Source of the DNA: Myroides odoratimimus
GTDB lineage: Bacteria; Bacteroidota; Bacteroidia; Flavobacteriales; Flavobacteriaceae
DNA: 64,000 nt
Direction of reading: 5' to 3'
NCBI RefSeq assembly: GCF_030326305.1
Contig: NZ_JACAKB010000006.1
Coordinates: forward strand, 98,284 to 162,283
Each line of letters opens with the position of its first letter. Positions within the stretch are counted from its first letter, which is position 1. Positions 26,984 through 37,900 of the stretch are shown here, piece by piece. A model generated the notes under the pieces. The model searched no databases, was not told the origin of the DNA, and worked only from the letters and a program-made list of their open reading frames with translations. The position numbers and the translations under genes are program-made.

Positions 26984-27729
26984 AGAAGAGAGTAATAGCG
27001 TGTATGGATATTCAGAATGGTGAGGTAGTCAAAGGGGTTAACTTCGTTGATATACAGCGAGCTGGTGATCCTATAGCGTTGGCAAAACGCTATGTGGTAG
27101 AGGGCGCAGACGAATTAGTCTTTCTGGATATTACAGCTACGATAGAGAATAGGAAGACGCTGATCAGTTTAGTCAATGAGATTGCGAGTCAGATTAATAT
27201 CCCTTTTACCGTAGGTGGCGGCATTAGTACTAGAGAACAAGCAATAGATTTAGTGAGAGCAGGCGCAGATAAAGTAAGTGTCAATTCAGCTGCTATCAAG
27301 AGACCTGAGCTAATACAGGAGATCGCTCAGGCATTGGGGAGTCAATGTGCAGTAGTAGCGATAGACACGAAGTACGAAGAGGGTGAATGGTGGGTATACA
27401 GTGCAGGAGGGCGTATCAAGACTAAGTTAAAGACTATAGACTGGGCAAAGCAAGTAGCTAGTTTAGGAGCAGGTGAGATACTGTTAACCTCAATGAATAA
27501 TGACGGTACGAAAGCGGGCTTTGCACTGGATATTACAGCTGAGGTAGCTAAAACGGTAAATATACCCGTGATCGTATCTGGGGGCGCTGGGAGTATAGAT
27601 CACTTTGCACAAGTGTTTACTCAGACGCAAGCGACAGGTGCGTTAGCGGCTAGTATATTTCACTATGGAGAAATAAGTATACCAGAGTTAAAGCAAATAT
27701 TAAAAACAAATAATATAAGTGTAAGATGA
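26977..27729 (+). CDS. hisF: Imidazole glycerol phosphate synthase, cyclase subunit
   Basis: 250 residues, a barrel enzyme related to HisA. With ammonia from HisH it turns PRFAR into imidazole glycerol phosphate and AICAR. The catalytic Asp residues are in [17 protein letters not shown] (about 7-23) and [13 protein letters not shown] (about 170-182; the usual D-G-T follows NND). VGGGIST and SGGAGS bind phosphate. It overlaps hisI(E) by 4 nt. Confidence 0.97.
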   Translation: MLKKRVIACMDIQNGEVVKGVNFVDIQRAGDPIALAKRYVVEGADELVFLDITATIENRKTLISLVNEIASQINIPFTVGGGISTREQAIDLVRAGADKVSVNSAAIKRPELIQEIAQALGSQCAVVAIDTKYEEGEWWVYSAGGRIKTKLKTIDWAKQVASLGAGEILLTSMNNDGTKAGFALDITAEVAKTVNIPVIVSGGAGSIDHFAQVFTQTQATGALAASIFHYGEISIPELKQILKTNNISVR

Positions 27730-28322
27730 AACTAGATATAGATTTTAATAAAGGCAACGGGTTAGTACCTGTGATTATTCAAGATAAGGATTCCATGCAG
27801 GTATTGATGCAAGGCTATATGAATGAAGAAGCCTATCAACAGACGATTACAGAAGGTAAAGTAACGTTCTATAGCCGTACTAAAAATAGACTCTGGACTA
27901 AAGGAGAAACTTCAGGTAATTATTTACTAGTAAAAGAGATTTTGACTGACTGTGATAGAGACTGCCTATTGATAAAAGTAGAAGCTATTGGAGCTACTTG
28001 CCATACAGGAAGTACTTCGTGCTTTGGAGAGATTTGTGATAAAGGTTTTGTTTACATCTTAGAGAATATCATCAGTGAGCGTATTGATAACAATGTAGAA
28101 TCATCTTATACCAATCAACTATTTAAGAGAGGAATCAATAAAGTTGCTCAAAAAGTAGGAGAAGAAGCAGTGGAGTTAGTTATCGAAGCCAAAGACGATA
28201 ATGATACTCTTTTTAAGAATGAAGCAGCAGACTTATTATATCACTACCTTATTTTATTAAAAGCAAAAGGATTTACTCTAAGTGATATAGAATCTGTTTT
28301 AAAAGAAAGACACCTTAAATAA
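27726..28322 (+). CDS. hisIE: Bifunctional phosphoribosyl-AMP cyclohydrolase / phosphoribosyl-ATP pyrophosphatase
   Basis: 198 residues, a HisI-HisE fusion. The cyclohydrolase part (about 1-110) has FYSRTKNRLWTKGETSG and the metal cysteines in DCDRDCLL and GATCHTGSTSCF. The pyrophosphatase part (about 112-198) has GINKVAQKVGEEAVELVIEA followed by the acidic KDDNDTLFKNEAADLLYHYL. These enzymes catalyse steps two and three of the pathway. It is the last gene of the operon, and the terminator is about 110 nt downstream. Confidence 0.96.
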   Translation: MKLDIDFNKGNGLVPVIIQDKDSMQVLMQGYMNEEAYQQTITEGKVTFYSRTKNRLWTKGETSGNYLLVKEILTDCDRDCLLIKVEAIGATCHTGSTSCFGEICDKGFVYILENIISERIDNNVESSYTNQLFKRGINKVAQKVGEEAVELVIEAKDDNDTLFKNEAADLLYHYLILLKAKGFTLSDIESVLKERHLK

Positions 28323-28430
28323 CTATCCCTATATGTAGTGATATATAGTCTTGTTTTAAAATTCTAATATTTCGGTTTAGAAAAAAATATTTTCTAAATA
28401 TGCGAATTTTGATAAGCTATATGTCAAAAC

Positions 28431-28467
28431 AAAACAGACTTGTCATTTATGATCAAGTCTGTTTTTG
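28431..28467 (+). terminator. Terminator of the his operon
   Basis: AAAACAGACTTG (28431-28442) pairs with CAAGTCTGTTTT (28454-28465). The symmetry allows it to serve the convergent LuxR-type gene as well. Confidence 0.8.
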
Positions 28468-28560
28468 TTTAATTTATATTGACTAGCTGTTTCCTTTTGG
28501 ATGACAACTAGTAAGAGGTCAATAAGTTCGTGTTCAGTCCGTTATTTTGTATGAATTAAC

Positions 28561-28604
28561 GGAGTCAGTATGGACTCATAACGGACTCACTACGGACTCA
28601 TCCC
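28561..28604. repeat. Four 11-bp tandem repeats (GGACTCA core)
   Basis: Units start at 28561 (GGAGTCAGTAT), 28572 (GGACTCATAAC), 28583 (GGACTCACTAC) and 28594 (GGACTCATCCC). The 11-bp period places the cores on one DNA face. A reverse copy, AGTCCGTTA, sits upstream near 28535-28545. It lies between convergent genes, after the his terminator, in a gap with no gene. Confidence 0.75.
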
Positions 28605-28648
28605 TACTTTAAGTGCTACATTAGTAATAGAAAAGTAACTGAAGTATG

Positions 28649-29902
28649 CTACCAATCTTTTAATGCAAATACCTGTGAACGCGAGTTTACATTTAACTTC
28701 AGATATATATTACTAATATGATATTTAGTCGTACTTATCGTTATACTCAATTCATGTGCTATCTCTTTATTAGTCAGTCCATCCCAGATGAGGTAGAGTA
28801 CATCTACTTCTCTCTCCGTTAGTTTATAATTGTTCTTTAAATGATAAGACAAGTCTCCTTGATGATCCTTAAGTGTAATAGTATCAGGTTGTTTTAGAGT
28901 TTGTGTATTCTTTTCATGAACTAGCAGTTTATGGTAATTCTTCAGCATTAATACATATTGAAACATAAAAACACGGTTGCGTACATTGTGTTTTTGGTTT
29001 TTTCTGACTAGCACATAGTTATTAATAATACTCAATACGATAATCGCTGATACATATAGCTTTAAGTTTGGCATAGCGTGATTCTGAATAGTGATAGGGT
29101 CATCTATTTCTAGATTGATAAAGCTCAGTCCTAACAGAATACACAATGATATTAAAAAAGCTACATAAAGATAGTATTGCTTTCTGTGTTTTAAATTCCT
29201 TTTAGTTAATTGTACAAAAATAAAGAATACTAAAACAGTAATGTCCAATACTACTGAATGTTTGCCTCCATATAGATAGCTAGAGAAGTATAATACAATG
29301 GCTATGATAGAGGTAAGAGAATATAATTTTAATTCATTCTTATACATAAATCTCTTCGTTCCGAATGGGTAGTATGTAGATAGTAACATACCTGTAAAAA
29401 TGATAGAGGAAGAAAGAATAGTTGCTTTTAAAAAAGATTCAACTGCTTGTAAATGAATATGAAATAGGTTTAGGATATCACCTGTTATAAAACAAAGTGT
29501 AATAAGTAACTGTATAGATAAATAACTAATCCACTTACGTTCTTTAAAGATTTGGTAGATAATAAAACTAGCTATTAATCCTAAGAAAGCCATACCATAG
29601 AATATACCTGATACAAAATAGTTGATAGGTAGATCTATATAGGATGTCATTTCATGGTGTAGTTGTACACCGCTGAAGTTATTAATGCTTATAGTGCTTT
29701 GAAAGGTAGATAGCTGACCCAATCCAATATTCTGAAGCATTTTTGGAGCTATATCAAATAGGGTATATGAGGTGTAGGTGAGTACTATATCCTTTATATT
29801 AATGAATAAAGTAAGTAGCCAAGTTATAAGGACATAACTCAGTATTACCGATATAGGAATCAATCCTATATGGGTATATTGTTGTTTTTTTTTCGAATCC
29901 AT
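28649..29902 (-). CDS. Membrane-anchored LuxR-type transcriptional regulator
   Basis: 417 residues. The N-terminal ~300 residues contain about seven to nine hydrophobic segments (first at about 12-34), with an extracytoplasmic stretch between the first two (about 35-100). The C-terminal ~60 residues are a LuxR/GerE helix-turn-helix: YKLTEREVDVLYLIWDGLTN, KEIAHELSITISTTKYHISN and IYLKLNVNSRSQ. This is a one-component membrane sensor whose DNA-binding domain stays tethered. It lies divergent from the large surface-protein operon, separated by about 2 kb of mostly non-coding DNA, so that operon is a candidate target (inference). Confidence 0.88.
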   Translation of the reverse strand: MDSKKKQQYTHIGLIPISVILSYVLITWLLTLFINIKDIVLTYTSYTLFDIAPKMLQNIGLGQLSTFQSTISINNFSGVQLHHEMTSYIDLPINYFVSGIFYGMAFLGLIASFIIYQIFKERKWISYLSIQLLITLCFITGDILNLFHIHLQAVESFLKATILSSSIIFTGMLLSTYYPFGTKRFMYKNELKLYSLTSIIAIVLYFSSYLYGGKHSVVLDITVLVFFIFVQLTKRNLKHRKQYYLYVAFLISLCILLGLSFINLEIDDPITIQNHAMPNLKLYVSAIIVLSIINNYVLVRKNQKHNVRNRVFMFQYVLMLKNYHKLLVHEKNTQTLKQPDTITLKDHQGDLSYHLKNNYKLTEREVDVLYLIWDGLTNKEIAHELSITISTTKYHISNIYLKLNVNSRSQVFALKDW

Positions 29903-30126
29903 TTTAATTTTTTAACAATAAATAATCAATACCATAGAATAGAGTACGAGGGGATAGCTGCTGTCTTAGCCCAAAACAGTAGACATCTGTACTTTTCTAT
30001 AATAGCAATTTTTGACTTTGATAGTGAGAAAGTCTATATAGTTAGTGTACTGTTAGTATTAGTTAAGGATAGAGTGGTGAATAATACTAGCGTAAAACAA
30101 ACTATATGTGATATACTAAGTGTTTT

Positions 30127-30297
30127 TTAGTACTTAAAAGATATATTGATCTCTAAATCTTCTTTTCTGTAATTGTTAAATATTTTAGAAGTATAGCTTC
30201 TAATAGGTGGTGTTATGTATTTGATTTTGAATACATCTAAGAGAATTGATTTTAGTGTAACCTCTTTGTTTTTAGGTTGTTGTTGTTCTTTTCTCAT
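30127..30297 (-). CDS. Possible small basic protein
   Basis: 56 residues from the ATG at 30297 (MRKEQQQPKNKEVTLKSILL), with no recognised motif. The composition is basic and AT-driven. It lies upstream of the LuxR-type gene on the same strand but 225 nt away. It could be a real small protein or chance. Confidence 0.3.
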   Translation of the reverse strand: MRKEQQQPKNKEVTLKSILLDVFKIKYITPPIRSYTSKIFNNYRKEDLEINISFKY

Positions 30298-30327
30298 GTT
30301 TATTGTTGTTTTGTTTTGACTAAGCAA

Positions 30328-31009
30328 TATAGAGTGAAAAGCTGTAATATGTACTATAACAAAGTATAGTTCTTTGTTAAATAATTACCCTATTTATCTG
30401 TTTAAGACATTTGTGAATTAGTGTGTTATGCGAATAGAGGAAGGTTTTATAAGACTAATGACATTTATTAACAGTTAGACTAAGGCTGTTGTTAAAAGTG
30501 AGCTTAAGTTATGATATCTTAAATATAGACTAGGCTAGGAAAGTATTAATTTTTAGAGTGTTTTAGTGATCTGTTTCCTTTTAGTTTTATAACATATTAT
30601 TCTGTAAAATATATTAAAGTAATAGTCAACTTCTAACTACTGAAGGTACGTTGATTGCACTATTTATCTAGATTATTATAAAAATCATATATCGTATTAT
30701 CGATTCTATTTTAAGACTTTTTAGGTTTTAAGAATCTTTTATATATAGCGTAACCTAGACTATTTTGACACTATTTTACATTTTTTAAAATCACATTGTA
30801 TCATTCGAATTGTTGATGTTTCACATTTTTTGGTGTAACAAATAATGGGTAAATACTGTTTTTTAGAATCGTTGAAATTAGTTAGGTACTAGTACTATTT
30901 TAAGTTTTTAAATATCTGTTTTTTAGCTGTTTATTGTTTTTAAGAGCGTCTTTTTAAACTTTTTAAAAGTATCAATTTAAGATTATTAACAACCGTATTG
31001 GGCTTCTAT
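30328..31009. other. AT-rich non-coding stretch, nothing recognised
   Basis: No frame of plausible coding character, no tRNA and no clear terminator. It is the first part of the 1.65 kb gap upstream of the surface-protein operon. Confidence 0.5.
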
Positions 31010-31202
31010 TTATGATAAAAACCATGCTTAAGTATAGGCACTACCTCTCGTGCAGTGACTAATTTTGTTTTTGAATTTGGGAAGAGATATAGTTCCAATG
31101 AATCTAGATAATATTAGCAGTTCTGATTTTGTGGGGACAATGGAGAACTGTTACGCTCCCTCAAGATGTTTTAATAGTACATTCAATTGAGGGAGTTTTT
31201 TT
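31010..31202 (+). ncRNA. Probable structured RNA ending in a terminator
   Basis: A series of hairpins ends in a strong terminator: GCAC...GTGC around 31043-31058; GGAA...TTCC around 31079-31096; CAGTTCT (31118-31124) with AGAACTG (31144-31150), enclosing TTGT-GGGG-ACAA; and CTCCCTCAA (31156-31164) with TTGAGGGAG (31187-31195) followed by seven T. No reading frame explains the terminator. The 5' end is a guess, since no exact promoter was found. It may be a small RNA or a leader that attenuates the downstream operon. Confidence 0.5.
31156..31202 (+). terminator. Terminator of the putative structured RNA
   Basis: A 9-bp GC-containing stem CTCCCTCAA/TTGAGGGAG with a 22-nt loop and a T7 tail. 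There is no gene immediately upstream on this strand. Confidence 0.85.
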
Positions 31203-31786
31203 AGAGGAGTGGAGATAGTGCTATATGTCTAAACAAATTCCCTTACTAACGAATTATTATAAATCTGATTCCTTAGGTTTTCCTATGGATGACAGAAGAA
31301 GTTTATTAGCAAAAACGATTTGAATACTTGGTATTGGTTGATAAAAATAGATAGCATCAGTAGTATCCGTTATTTCGCTCTAATTAAGAACTCACATGTA
31401 GTACTGCGAAAGTAGTAGAGAGCGAGATAGTGATTTACTAGTTGTAAATTTTATGAACTGTAGCCTAATATCTAGCTAGTCGTTTTGTGCCTGTGAATGC
31501 AACAAGCAGAGAACTGTGTTTCGATGTAGTACATAGGAATTAGTAATTATCGAGTAGATAAGTTCTAAGTTTCACTGTGGAGTGGAAGTGGAGCTTAATA
31601 AATTAATCTTTATCATTTATGGAAAAAGTAAGTATGGGAATAAGAAAGAAGTAAGTATAAAAGGTTTTGAAACTAGGTTTTGAAAACTTCGCCACGAAGT
31701 GGTGTTAAGATGAGACTTATAGGGTAAGTAAATCTTTTATTCGATAGTAATTGTTCTTCGCGAATTCAGTTCTTCGTTTAATTGTT
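31203..31786. other. Non-coding leader region of the surface-protein operon
   Basis: No credible gene. A small hairpin CCAC-GAA-GTGG is present near 31694-31704. This may be long 5' untranslated sequence for the 2065-residue surface protein. No exact TAnnTTTG promoter was recognised. Confidence 0.4.
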
Positions 31787-31812
31787 ATTCCACAACTCAC
31801 AATAGCTGGAAT
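31787..31812 (+). repeat. Hairpin with AACTCACAATA loop, copy 1
   Basis: ATTCCA (31787-31792) pairs with TGGAAT (31807-31812). The loop contains AACTCACAATA at 31794-31804. Confidence 0.75.
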
Positions 31813-31816
31813 ACAT

Positions 31817-31843
31817 TACATGACAACTCACAATAGTCATGTA
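31817..31843 (+). repeat. Hairpin with AACTCACAATA loop, copy 2
   Basis: TACATGAC (31817-31824) pairs perfectly with GTCATGTA (31836-31843). The loop is exactly AACTCACAATA (31825-31835). A T-rich run follows at about 31849-31855. Confidence 0.85.
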
Positions 31844-31895
31844 TGATGTTTTTTTACTCCCGTAATTTAAATCTTACATCCTCTTCAATGTAATG

Positions 31896-31940
31896 ATTAT
31901 GATCTGTGCTCTAAACTCACAATAGGAGTCTGGTCATAAT
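31896..31940 (+). repeat. Hairpin with AACTCACAATA loop, copy 3
   Basis: The outer stem ATTATGATC (31896-31904) pairs with GGTCATAAT (31932-31940), with one wobble. The inner stem CTCT pairs with GGAG. The loop contains AACTCACAATA at 31914-31924. The start codon of the large surface protein is 34 nt downstream. Confidence 0.8.
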
Positions 31941-31973
31941 AATATTTTATAAAACACAATTAACAAACAACAA

Positions 31974-34900
31974 ATGAAACAAAAAACTACTTTTTCTCTA
32001 TGGAAGAGGTTACTGCTTTTGCTCGTCCTGTTCGTTCCTTTAGTACAGTCCTTGGGGCAGACTAAGATTTATGCAACAGATCTTATAAGTGATAAGAATG
32101 TTGATAATCCTAGGTATGCAACTGATGGGAATTTGGCAAGTAAAGGTACACTACATGCACATCCAGGTGCATTAATGCTAGGTAAGAAGAGCGGATTCTT
32201 AGAGTACAAATTCCCTAATGCAGTGCCAAAAGGTAAACAAACCTATATAAAAATAGGGATGGAAAACAATGAATTACTTAATGGTTTATTAGGTGGTTCA
32301 GTAGGTAAATTATTATCAGGCCTTTTGAATGAACTATTGTTAGGAAGTCACAGATTTGATGTTAGTGCTTATAATGGCAATAATAAAGTTCTTGAAGTAA
32401 AATCAGTAGATGGTTTTGGAACTAAACAGGCTAAATTAATCCAAGATAAGGATGGAGAGTACATGATTGCATTTCAGTTAGATCAATCATTTGATCGTAT
32501 GACTGTAGGTAATAGTAGTACAGCTTTATTGGGTTTAACAGGTGATAAGTTATTAGATGTTTACGATACTTATTATGTAAAAGAAGATGGAGGGAGCTGT
32601 AGTAGACCTATAGGAACTTCATTTGATTCAGCAGGTATTGAAATAGATTTATTAGGAGGTTTATTACAAAATAAATTCTATGAAGCTATAGATGGAAAAG
32701 AAAATACTTATTCTTTGTTAAAAAGGGATGGTGCAGTAAATGTTGGAGTGGGGGGGTATATCTCTCAGTTTTTTTATTTTCCTACTAGTTCTAATGAAGC
32801 TACTACTGTTAATTTAACCATAGAGTCACCAAAGGGATTACTTAGTTTAGATTTGTTAAGCGCTATCGAATTAAGAGCATATAATGGAGATAAGGAAGTA
32901 TATACTAAGTCTCTAGAAGGAGGGTTGCTTAATGGTGTAAATCTCTTAGGATTATTAAAGACACCTGGAAAAAAGACTTTGACATTTGCACCGGGAAAAG
33001 CGTTTGACAGAATAGAACTAAGAGCAAACAATACATTAAATGTTGGGTTGTTAAGCGATGGACTGCGTATTTATGATATTGAACGCTTTGATACAGCTAA
33101 ATGCCCTAATCCTAATATTATAGTTCCTGCTCCGACAGAATCTCCTTTTGATATAGCAGCTTGTGCTACAGTTTTAAAGGATTTTAAAAATGTTGATTTT
33201 GTTACAAATGCTATAGATGGTAATAATGAAACATTTGCTACTTTATATGCTAATAATGGTTCTTTATTGTCTGCTTTACCTTCTTCAGGAATGATAGAAT
33301 TAGCATATAACCAAAAAGTAGCTGCGCATACAACTTCCTATATTCGAATTGATTCTGATAAAGATGTATTAGAAGCTTTATTAGGAGGAACTTTAGGCAA
33401 GCTAGTTGATGGTGTTGCAGGTTTATTGTTAGGAGATCACTATTTTGAAGTAGAAGCCTTTAGTAATGGTGTATCTGTATCGAAAAGCTCAAGTATAAGT
33501 GGTTTTGAAGGAACTACTAATGGAGTAGTATCACTAGTACAGGATAAGATAGGTCGCTATTATTTAGCAGTTACACCAACAACTGAATATAATAGTATAC
33601 GTATAACCAATAAAGTAACAGGATTACCAACAGGAGAACAACGTATGTTAAAGGTATATAATATGTGTCGTGAGATTGGTTCAGATCCATGTTATCCTGC
33701 TCAGTTTACTTCATATAATCAAGTAGGGTTAAATTTGAGTATTGCTAGTTTAAATGAAGCAGGTGTTAAGAATCCTTATCATGCTATAAGTGGTAATTCA
33801 TCTAATTATTCAGAGATTAGTTCTGGTACTCTAGCTGTAGGTACAGGAGTAAAACAAGTTATTTACTTTCCTAAACCATCTTCTAATGGTGATAAATTAG
33901 AAGTGAGAGTACAGTTTAACCCTAATAGTGTACTTTCATTAGATTTATTAGGTTCTTATAAAGTGACTACTTACTTAGGTAGTACTAAGAAACAAGAGTT
34001 TACTTTGAAACAGGGATTATTAAATAACCTTGATTTATTAGGTCTATTGCAGTCTGGTGGAGTTCAGTCTTTAGTTTTTGATACAAGTGTAGAAGCTTTT
34101 GACAGAGTTGAGATTTCTACAGTTACATTACTTAATCTTGGAGTAACACCTGCTATTCGTTTGTATAATGTGAAACGTATTAATGATGTATGTATTGATC
34201 CAATGACCGAAAGCCCTTTTGTTTCTTCTATATGTGCTACTGAGTTGTTAGGAAGTAAGTATGTAGATGATATCTCTAATATTTTTAATGGGAATTTTGA
34301 TTCATTCGCGACGATTAACTCTGATGCGGGAATTTTATTAGGAGGAAATAAAAGAGCTGGTTTTGTTGAAGTTGGTTATGACCACATTGTGAAGGCTGGT
34401 ACGACCTCTTATATTCGTTTTGATTATGATAAGGGGATATTAAAAGGTTTATTAGGAGGTAGTTTAGGTAACATTGTAAGTGGACTATTAAATAATATTG
34501 TTTTAGGTGATCATTTTTTCGAAATAGAAGTGAAAGATGAGAATGGTGTTGTGTTAGAAGGTAACAGTAGAGGTATAGCAACAACATTCAAAAATGGAGA
34601 AATAAGAGTGGTAAGTGATAAGCTAGGACGCACTTATTTAGCTATAACACCGACTAAAGATTATAAATCAGTTAAGATCACAGATAGAAACGAGAGTTTA
34701 TTAGGCATATTAGCCCCAGCTACTTCTATGAATGTGTATAATATGTGTTATGAAGGTAATGCTGATTCTTGTGTTGATGCTTTTGCTACATCATTTGACT
34801 TTACTGGATTAGCCTTAACAGTTAATGATTTATCTGGAGCAGGTGTTGAGTATCCAGAGCGTGCTATAGACTCTAATACGACTAACTATTCACGTATTAG

Positions 34901-37900
34901 TTTAGGAACGCTTAATGTGGCAGGAAGTGTAAAACAGTGGGTATTCTTTAACTCAGTTTCTGATAAAGATGATGTTACTAATATCAAATTTAGAACAGAG
35001 TCAGGAGGAGTAGATCTTAATGTGTTAGGTAGATTAGAGATTAAAGCATATTTAGGAGATAAAGTAGTTAATACGCTTGATTTATCTAGTGGTTTAATTA
35101 ATGGTATTAATGTTTTAGACTTAATTAATAAAGGAGATATAGTTAATTTACCATACACACCTGGTGTTGAGTACGATCGTATATCTATCGGACTTAAGAG
35201 TGTGTTAAATGTATCTGTGTTTCCTCCAATTAATTTATACAGCGTAGAAAGAAGCTGTCAATCTTTAAATCAAGATCTTGTTAGTTGGAAGTCTTATAAA
35301 GTGAATGGTGATTCAACAGTTCAAAAAGTTACTGGTGGAGAAGAAGTAGAGTATATTATTCATGTTAAAAATGTAGGTGCTGCTGATGTACCGACTTTAT
35401 TAATAGAAGACAGATTACCTGCTGGGTTAACATGGACTTCTGGTGGGACTCACAGTAATGGTGTAGTTACATTCAAAAAAGAAGATGTTTTAGTAGTAGA
35501 TGGTGTAGTTACATTTAGTTTTAAAGCTAGAGTAAATACAGATTTAGAAGGGATTTCTCAAATTAGAAATATTGCGGTAGTAAAAGTTGATGAGACAGAT
35601 AAAGGAGTAAATACTTATCCAGCTATTGACAATAAAGACCCTAAAGCCCCAAATACAAGCGAAAAACCGGGCACTGTATTAGTTGTTGACCCTCTTTATG
35701 ATATCGAATTATCTAAAGTAGGATCAAGTAATGGAAAGATTAGTAATCAAGCACAGCTTGGTGATGAGATAACATATACTATCTCAGTAGAGAATAAAGG
35801 GAATAAAGCATTAAGAAATGTTTTACTTAACGATGTTCTAGGTAATGTTCTAGGTTCAGAAATAGAAATTGTAGAGGTAGGATCAGGTGTGATTCAGAAC
35901 AGTACTATTAGTTATGTTATCGCTCAGTTAAATGTAGGTCAAAAAGAAACTTACGTAGTTAGAACTAAAGTAATCGGATTACCTACAACAAATAAAATTT
36001 CAAATAAGGTCATTTCTATCTATACATTACCAGATAATACAATTAAAACAAAAGAAGTTGTATTTGAGTTAGCTAGTAATTGTAACGATATTTTTGAAAA
36101 TAGCATTGTTGTAGAACAGGTAGCAGATGTATGTGCGTATACAGAATTTGTATTAAAAGCAGCATTAACAAATCTAGCCCCTAAAGATTTAAAGAACCCA
36201 ATATTTAAATGGTATAAGAATGCTGATTTATCAGATATGCCATTAGTAGGTCAGGAAGTCAAAACAACTATAGCGAGTACTACTAAGTTTTATGTGACTG
36301 TAGAGGGACTTGGGTATTGTTTTAATGGAACACCAGCTGAAGTAGAAGTTAAAACTTTAGTAAGTCCAGCGAAACCTGTTGTGTCAAGTACTCAAGCTGA
36401 TATATGTGAAGGTACTTTAACTACATTATCAACTATAGAAGGAGCAACTGAATATCAATGGTTCCTTAATGGTGTATTAATCGAAGCTGAGGATGAAAAA
36501 GGACAACCAGTTCGTTTCGGCCATTCGATAGAAGTTAATACTGGAGGGGATTATAGTGTTATAGTTTCTAATGGAATTTGCTATTCTCAAGAGTCAGACG
36601 CTTTCACTGTTAAGGTAAAAGAAGCAGCTGAATTATCTATCGAAGGTGATCAAAGAATTATCACTAAAGTAAATGTCGCTATTAAGTTACCTAAAGTGAC
36701 TAGTAAGAATGGAACAGTAACATGGTATAACGAAAAAGGTGAGTTATTTAATGAAACAGAAATCACTTTTGCTGTACCTGGTATTTATACTTACACTGTA
36801 GTAGCAGACTTAAATGGATGTTCTACAGCGGAGAATATTATTATCACTGTATTAGATTCTAACAATTGTCCTCCTCAGATAGAAAGAGTTTATGCAAAGG
36901 ACAAGACAACTTGGGGATCTATAATAACTGGGGGAATTGCGAATAAAACCAACGCAATAGATGGTAATCCTACTACTTATTCTGAAATAGTAACAGGGTT
37001 AGGTTTATTAGGAATAGGTACTACATGGCAAAACATATATTTTGATGAAGTAGTGCCTGCAGGAACACCTGTGACTATTAAGTTAGGAAAACAATACAGT
37101 GGTTTAATGTTAGCTGGAGGATTATCTGTACAGGGATTAGATGAAAATGACAAACCTATTGGAACGTTAAAATCGGTACAAGGTGGACTACTTGATTTAT
37201 TAGCAGCAGATAATGTGATCGAGTATACATTTGTTCCTACTTCTTCTGGTAAACCAAAAGCATTTAAGGGAGTTAGAGTTTCTCAAGGTTCTTTATTAGG
37301 TCTTGCTCAAATCTCAAAAGTATATGGAGTATATTATTCTAAATCAGGTAATATTAGTTGCGCACCTGTAGCGACTAACATAAACTCAGGTGTATTAGAT
37401 GTACTTCATGGGGTACAAGATCTTGGTTTAGGTGTAGCAAGTGCTACTGCCTCAGTTACTAACCCTTGGAATGCGGTTGATAATAAACCTGATACTTATG
37501 CATTAATATCTCGTGGAGTAGCAGTATTAAATGAAGCTTCATTGACTGTTGTATTTAAGCAACAAGCTATGCCTGGTGATGAATTACATATCATTACAGA
37601 GATTCCAGGTAACCCTATTTTAAGTTTAGAATTGATTAAGGGATATAGTATCCAACGTTATTTGGGTGATAAAAAAGTAGGGCCTAAATTAGAAGGAGGA
37701 TTGGACGTATTAGGACTTAAGTTATTAGGTTTAGGGTATGGTAATAAGCATAAAGTTATTGTTGCTCCATATGATGAACAACCATATGACAGAGTAAAAA
37801 TCTCTTATGGTAGTGTTGTAGGAGTATTAGGAGATTTTACACGTATCTATGATGTGAATATTGTACCTACGATTGGTACAGGAGTAAAAGAAGATGAAGT

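Noticed and set aside
29870-30130. 86-residue plus-strand frame upstream of the LuxR-type gene
   Set aside because: It overlaps the start of the regulator, has no homology I recognise, and has the composition of random AT-rich DNA.
31010-31202. 6S RNA identity for the orphan structured RNA
   Set aside because: Length would fit, but I could not find a convincing closing stem with a central bubble, so only a generic call is made.
34315-35158. Minus-strand frames inside the giant surface gene
   Set aside because: Low-complexity shadows of a repetitive coding strand.
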